A stretch of DNA of 64,000 nt from Actinomycetes bacterium (lineage in GTDB: Bacteria; Actinomycetota; Acidimicrobiia; Spongiisociales; JAHEDJ01), in NCBI GenBank assembly GCA_024641245.1, contig JAHEDK010000001.1, forward strand, positions 89,074-153,073. Direction: 5' to 3'. The notes under the pieces were generated by a model. The model worked only from the letters and a program-made list of their open reading frames with translations. It did no database searches and was not told where the DNA came from. A program made the position numbers and the translations under genes. Shown here one piece after another: positions 60,556-64,000 of the stretch; the stretch's first letter is position 1, and each line of letters starts with the position of its first letter.

Positions 60556-61221
60556 ATGAAACGAAGCGCGACTGTTCTCGGGTTGGTGGCGGCATTGATG
60601 ATTCCCGCCTCACTTGCAGTTGCACAAGCGGACGACGCTCCCCAAACCAAGCAGATCCGGCTCGGCGACGGCACCCCTTTGGGCTGCTCGTACTTCATCG
60701 AGAAGGGCGAGCTCAAGATGATCAGACTCCAGACCGGAGCACAATCACGGACCGGCTCCCGCTTTGGTGAAGGCCCGATGGGCTCCGAAGCAGCCCCGTT
60801 CCAGCGCCAGGGTTTTGGGCCCGGTGAATGCATCGGCGAGTGCGACGGTGACGGACCATTCGGACCCTTCGGACCGAATGCCGAAGAAGCCCCATACGGT
60901 CCGTTCGGTGACCAGGATGGGGACGGAACCGGATACGGGCCGGGTGAATGCGTCGGCGAGTGCAACGGTGACGGACCATTCGGACCGAATGCCGAAGAAG
61001 CCCCATACGGTCCGTTCGGTGACCAGGATGGGGACGGAACCGGATACGGGCCCGCCGCGACCGGACACGGTCCAGGACCCCAAGATGGCACCGGCCCAAT
61101 CCAAGCAGGCACCCAGGACGGCATCGGAAACGAGTTCGGCCCCGGATCGGATGGAAACGCCTCTGCCTCCCCGGGCGGATCCACCAATCAGAATGGAGCC
61201 GGACCAGGCGGCCACAAGTAG
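60556..61221 (+). CDS. secreted Gly/Pro-rich repeat protein
   Basis: A 221-aa protein with a Sec signal peptide (residues 1-25, cleavage near AVAQA). After a short unique domain with one Cys ('PLGCSYFIEKGELKM') comes a repetitive region: units of 40 and 37 residues built on GECxGECxGDGPFGP, NAEEAPYGPFGDQDGDG and TGYGPG. 'DQDGDGTGYG' resembles an EF-hand/dockerin calcium loop. The tail is Gly/Asn-rich. Four Cys occur as paired GEC. Function unknown; possibly a calcium-binding surface or envelope protein. A terminator follows, then a two-component system on the same strand. GAGAGGAG precedes the ATG. Confidence 0.7.
   Translation: MKRSATVLGLVAALMIPASLAVAQADDAPQTKQIRLGDGTPLGCSYFIEKGELKMIRLQTGAQSRTGSRFGEGPMGSEAAPFQRQGFGPGECIGECDGDGPFGPFGPNAEEAPYGPFGDQDGDGTGYGPGECVGECNGDGPFGPNAEEAPYGPFGDQDGDGTGYGPAATGHGPGPQDGTGPIQAGTQDGIGNEFGPGSDGNASASPGGSTNQNGAGPGGHK
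60817..61047 (+). repeat. tandem duplication of 120/111 bp in the secreted protein gene
   Basis: Unit 1 (60817-60936) and unit 2 (60937-61047) are almost identical; unit 2 lacks nine bases encoding one Pro-Phe-Gly. A third partial start (GGGCCC) follows. The near identity implies recent duplication. Confidence 0.9.
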
Positions 61222-61239
61222 GCATCGTGTCCCCGGCGC

Positions 61240-61278
61240 CAACCTCCCCCGTTCCCCTCGGGGGAGGTTGGGCTTTGT
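61240..61278 (+). terminator. terminator after the secreted protein gene
   Basis: CAACCTCCCCC, 9-base loop, GGGGGAGGTTG: a perfect 11-bp stem followed by GGCTTTGTT. Confidence 0.75.
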
Positions 61279-61300
61279 TCATGGTCGCCGAGGCCATCCC

Positions 61301-61306
61301 TAGGAT
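61301..61306 (+). promoter_or_regulatory. -10 box of leaderless response-regulator promoter
   Basis: TAGGAT ends 6 bases before GTG 61313. Confidence 0.45.
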
Positions 61307-61312
61307 GGCCTT

Positions 61313-62005
61313 GTGAGCGATCGAACGATCCTGGTCGTGGACGACGAACGCAAGATCCGTCAACTGGTACGCGCCTATCTCGAAAAGGACGGGTACACGG
61401 TCATTGAGGCCGCCGGCGGCCGGGAGGCGCTCGACAAAGCACGGTCACATCAACCAGATTTGATCGTGCTGGACGTCATGCTCCCGGGCCTCGATGGCAT
61501 AGAGGTCCTGCGGGAGCTGCGAACCTTCTCAGACGTCTACGTTGTGATGCTCACGGCCAAGACTGAGGAGGTCGACAAACTGATCGGCCTTTCCGTCGGT
61601 GCCGACGACTACCTCTCCAAGCCGTTCAGCCCGCGCGAACTCCTCGCCCGCATCAAAGCCGTGCTCAGACGCGATCGCGGTCTTCCGAAACCAGAGTCCA
61701 ACGCCTTTCATTTTGATGGGCTCACGCTGGACGGAGACCGCCGTGAGGTCACCCGTTCTGGAGCGCCGGTGGATCTCACGGCGCTCGAATTCGACCTTCT
61801 GACTGCTCTCGTCTCCGAACCGGGGAGAGTGTTCAGCAGACGCCAGCTCCTTGAGCGCGTCTGGGGTTGGGATTTCTTCGGAGACGAACGCGTTGTCGAT
61901 GTCCACGTTCGGAATCTTCGAAGAGCTCTCGGTGACGATGCCGCACAGCCAACCATCATCGGGACCGTTCGCGGTGTTGGCTACAAGTTCTTGCTCGAGC
62001 CATGA
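61313..62005 (+). CDS. OmpR-family response regulator
   Basis: A 230-aa regulator. The receiver has Asp10/Asp11, phospho-acceptor Asp54 ('LIVLDVMLPGLDG'), Thr82 and Lys103. The C-terminal winged helix contains 'LTALEFDLLTALVSEPGRVFSRRQLLERVWG' and 'VDVHVRNLRRALGDD', the OmpR/PhoB recognition helix. GTG start; it overlaps the histidine kinase gene by four bases (ATGA), so the two form one system. Confidence 0.93.
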   Translation: MSDRTILVVDDERKIRQLVRAYLEKDGYTVIEAAGGREALDKARSHQPDLIVLDVMLPGLDGIEVLRELRTFSDVYVVMLTAKTEEVDKLIGLSVGADDYLSKPFSPRELLARIKAVLRRDRGLPKPESNAFHFDGLTLDGDRREVTRSGAPVDLTALEFDLLTALVSEPGRVFSRRQLLERVWGWDFFGDERVVDVHVRNLRRALGDDAAQPTIIGTVRGVGYKFLLEP

Positions 62006-63489
62006 AGGTCCTCCGCCGCCTCGATGTTCGCCTTCTCCTTTCGTATGTAGGAGTGATCGGCGTGACCCTGGCCATCATGACGGTGACGCTGCAACTCCTA
62101 GCGCCGTCCGAGTTCGATGCGCAGGTGGCAAAGATCGGACAGCAATACGGATTCGGCCGGCAGGCCACGCCGGAAACCACCGATTCAACAGGCTCGAGCG
62201 AGAGCACAGACCCGACCGTGGATCAGACCGGCGATTCCACACCGGCCGGCGATGGCACAACTCCGACGACTCCTACCACTACCCCTGGAATGGGTCCTGG
62301 CAGCGACGGGACCAGTCCGGGCGGCCCGGGTGGCACCGGTGGACCAGGTGGCACCGGAGGCACCGGAGGCACCGGAGGACCAGGTGGCACCGGAGGCACC
62401 GGAGGCACCGGAGGCACCGGTGATAGCGGAGGTGATGCGGCCCCACGATCGGGCGACGGAGGAACTCGGCCTCACGGAGCAGAAGCGATCAACCTGACCG
62501 AATTCGAAGCGGCCCAGCAGGGGCCAAGAGGAGTCGGCGGCACTGAGACGATCGTCAAAGACCTCGAGAACGCCTTCGATGATGCCATCAACAAGGGCTT
62601 GTGGATAGCTCTCCTCGCCAGCCTCGTCCTGGCGACCGCCCTGGCCGCGCTGACGTCACGACGCATTCTGCGGCCACTACGGGACGTACAGGCAGCTACG
62701 CGACGACTTGCCGACGGTCGATACGACGAACGGGTACCGGTTCCCCGCGAGGTGGAGCTCGCCGAACTCGCCACGGATGTCAACGCGCTCGGGGACACGC
62801 TCGCCAGGACGGAGCAGCAGCGAAGCAGGCTCATGTCGGACCTCGCCCACGAGCTCCGGACCCCGCTCACGACCATCCAGGGCTACATGGAGGGCCTGAT
62901 CGACGGCGTCTTCGAACCGACTCCAGAGGTCTACCTCGAAGTAGCCGAGGAGGCGACCCGACTGAAGCGACTCACCGCCGACCTCGCACTGCTCTCGCGC
63001 GCTGAGGAGGGGGCACTGGTCCTTGACCTACAGCATGCGGACCTCGGCGAGGTCGCCGCTCGGGCAGCCGAGCGGCTCCGACCACAGTTTCTCGACAAGG
63101 AAGTCGAGCTCTCGATCGGGCCGGCGCCCGATTTGCCGATCCACGGGGACGCCGATCGCCTGGCGCAGGCCTTCACCAACATCGTCGGCAACGCGCTCGT
63201 CCATACACCGGAGGGAGGACGCGTGTGGATGACCGCCTCATGCGATGAGGGTTCATGTGAGGTGTCCGTACACGACACCGGAGAGGGCGTCCCACCGGAC
63301 GAACTAGAACAGATCTTCGAGCGCTTTCATCGCGTCGAGGGCGAAGGGATGGCCTCGGCCGGGTCGGGCATCGGACTCACGATTTCGCGTACGATCGTGC
63401 GCTCACACGACGGAGAGCTGACGGTCAGCTCAGCCGGTCCCGGCCGAGGTTCGACCTTCACGATCCGACTTCCAAGAGCAGACCGATGA
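62002..63489 (+). CDS. sensor histidine kinase with Gly-rich sensor loop
   Basis: A 495-aa membrane kinase. TM1 is residues ~11-33 and TM2 ~199-218; between them lies a ~165-residue extracytoplasmic region with a Thr/Pro-rich part (55-98) and a collagen-like Gly-Gly-Thr/Gly-Pro-Gly tract (102-145). HAMP is ~219-270, HisKA holds 'SDLAHELRTPLTTIQ' with His283, and the ATPase domain shows N, G1 and G2 boxes ('NIVGNALVHTPEGG', 'VHDTGEGVPP', 'GSGIGLTISRTIV'). The Gly tract is encoded by perfect repeats, unusual for a sensor domain. Confidence 0.92.
   Translation: MKVLRRLDVRLLLSYVGVIGVTLAIMTVTLQLLAPSEFDAQVAKIGQQYGFGRQATPETTDSTGSSESTDPTVDQTGDSTPAGDGTTPTTPTTTPGMGPGSDGTSPGGPGGTGGPGGTGGTGGTGGPGGTGGTGGTGGTGDSGGDAAPRSGDGGTRPHGAEAINLTEFEAAQQGPRGVGGTETIVKDLENAFDDAINKGLWIALLASLVLATALAALTSRRILRPLRDVQAATRRLADGRYDERVPVPREVELAELATDVNALGDTLARTEQQRSRLMSDLAHELRTPLTTIQGYMEGLIDGVFEPTPEVYLEVAEEATRLKRLTADLALLSRAEEGALVLDLQHADLGEVAARAAERLRPQFLDKEVELSIGPAPDLPIHGDADRLAQAFTNIVGNALVHTPEGGRVWMTASCDEGSCEVSVHDTGEGVPPDELEQIFERFHRVEGEGMASAGSGIGLTISRTIVRSHDGELTVSSAGPGRGSTFTIRLPRADR
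62341..62412 (+). repeat. 36-bp tandem duplication in the kinase sensor region
   Basis: Two perfect 36-bp units (62341-62376, 62377-62412), each made of GGACCAGGT and three GGCACCGGA-type nonamers, inside a longer nonamer tract (about 62321-62420). The nonamer keeps reading frame. Confidence 0.85.
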
Positions 63490-63959
63490 GAAGGTTCGCG
63501 GCGACGATGCTGGGCACCATCCTGACCGTGACCGCCTGTGTAACCACCTCTGCTCCGCTCGAGGTACCTGCATTGCCACCGATCGATGATGCGGCCCTCA
63601 GCAGCCTCCTCGAATCCGGGGATCCGATCGTGCTGAATGTGTGGGCGTCCTGGTGCATTCCGTGCCGATCTGAAGCCCCTCTACTTTCTGCCGCATATGA
63701 GGCGTTCGGTGATCGGGTGAGCTTCATCGGTGTTGATATCGAAGATACCCAAGAGGATGCCCGCCAATTCATCTCCGAGCACGGCCTCGAGTTCGACAAC
63801 TACTTCGATCGAGCCGGAACGGTGCGCGCAAACCTGGGCGGTGTCGGAGTGCCCATCACCTACTTCTTCGCTCCAGGAGGCGAACTCGTCTACCGGCACA
63901 ACGGCGTGATCGACGAGCGCACACTCTCACTCCAAATAGACGAGATCCTGAACCGATGA
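63486..63959 (+). CDS. TlpA/ResA-like thioredoxin-fold lipoprotein
   Basis: A 157-aa protein with a signal peptide and lipobox 'LTVTAC' (Cys18), hence tethered outside the membrane. The thioredoxin fold has 'VLNVWASWCIPCRSEAPLL' (Cys57, Cys60) and the cis-Pro loop 'GGVGVPITYFF'. Such proteins reduce disulfides in cytochrome c maturation or in envelope proteins. It overlaps the kinase gene by four bases, so it is probably the third member of this operon; its link to the signal is unknown. Confidence 0.88.
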   Translation: MRRFAATMLGTILTVTACVTTSAPLEVPALPPIDDAALSSLLESGDPIVLNVWASWCIPCRSEAPLLSAAYEAFGDRVSFIGVDIEDTQEDARQFISEHGLEFDNYFDRAGTVRANLGGVGVPITYFFAPGGELVYRHNGVIDERTLSLQIDEILNR

Positions 63960-63972
63960 GAACCAGACGCTC

Positions 63973-64000
63973 CAGGTTCCGAGTCTTGGGTTCTAGGTTC
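63973..64000. repeat. degenerate 7-bp repeat array at window end (locus 3)
   Basis: Heptamers AGGTTCC, GAGTCTT, GGGTTCT, AGGTTC immediately after the thioredoxin-like gene, running off the end of the window. The phase and the unit GGGTTCT match locus 1. Confidence 0.55.

Noticed and set aside
62321..62420. CRISPR-like repeats
   Set aside because: Units are contiguous nonamers within a coding frame, without spacers; no cas genes in the window.
1..64000. tRNA, rRNA and other structured RNA genes
   Set aside because: I looked for T-loop-like GTTCGA segments with matching arms and for riboswitch-like leaders and found none convincing; a covariance-model search would be decisive.

Overview
The window is GC-rich, densely coding bacterial chromosome with no gap over 300 bases between genes. 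The gene content points to an actinobacterium (Actinomycetota), probably an uncultivated lineage near Acidimicrobiia; that placement is an inference. Supporting features are a Cdc48-like AAA protein with a degenerate first ATPase domain (the actinobacterial Cpa type), an inositol-monophosphatase-type histidinol phosphatase (HisN type), a CtpE-like P-type ATPase, a split three-gene PntAA/PntAB/PntB transhydrogenase, a deazaflavin-type oxidoreductase, a mycobacterial-type LexA box, and many genes whose -10 box lies only 6-7 bases before the start codon, as in leaderless transcripts. I saw no tRNA, rRNA, CRISPR array, prophage or insertion-sequence transposase.

Layout. 1-9.8 kb, mostly minus strand: ArsA-like ATPase, SRPBCC protein, methyltransferase, phosphoesterase, two small membrane proteins, ilvD, queG, a small Cys-rich protein, hisN, a coiled-coil/NYN protein and a DksA-type zinc finger. 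9.8-18 kb, plus strand: a class III cyclase-TPR protein, then the branched-chain amino acid cluster ilvB-ilvN-ilvC-leuA-leuB, preceded by a legible attenuator whose leader peptide carries Ile-Leu-Val-Leu codons. 18-30.8 kb, minus strand: P-type ATPase, tricorn-like protease, a four-gene osmoprotectant ABC transporter, HAD hydrolase, ATP-grasp-like protein, USP/CBS protein. 30.9-33.7 kb: pntAA-pntAB-pntB. 33.8-45.6 kb: methyltransferase, nitroreductase, DMT permease, a B12-binding photosensor-like protein, thioesterase, menC, a DUF5667-like protein beside an ECF sigma factor, an SpoU methyltransferase, an SOS-controlled exonuclease/GIY-YIG protein and Cpa. 45.6-52.7 kb: hisA (minus) divergent from an eight-gene operon led by a TrpR/YerC-family regulator (yerC-hisG-D-C-B-H-F-IE). 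52.7-64 kb: molybdopterin oxidoreductase, deazaflavin oxidoreductase, a heterodimeric ABC exporter, glgC, a secreted repeat protein, a two-component system and a TlpA-like lipoprotein.

Together the ilv/leu and his clusters, with ilvD, hisA and hisN nearby, encode most of valine/isoleucine/leucine and histidine synthesis. leuC/leuD, the leucine/valine transaminase and threonine deaminase are not in the window.

The most unusual content is repetitive DNA: (1) five copies of a 48-49 bp palindrome in intergenic spaces, two of them bracketing one gene; (2) 7-bp tandem repeats at three loci, one inside the open reading frame of hisIE where copy-number change would shift frame; (3) a 64-66 bp double-hairpin element found once between hisA and yerC and once in frame inside the HisI-HisE linker. 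Other points of interest are the ilvB attenuator, the possible TrpR-family control of histidine synthesis, and the orphan B12 photosensor module.
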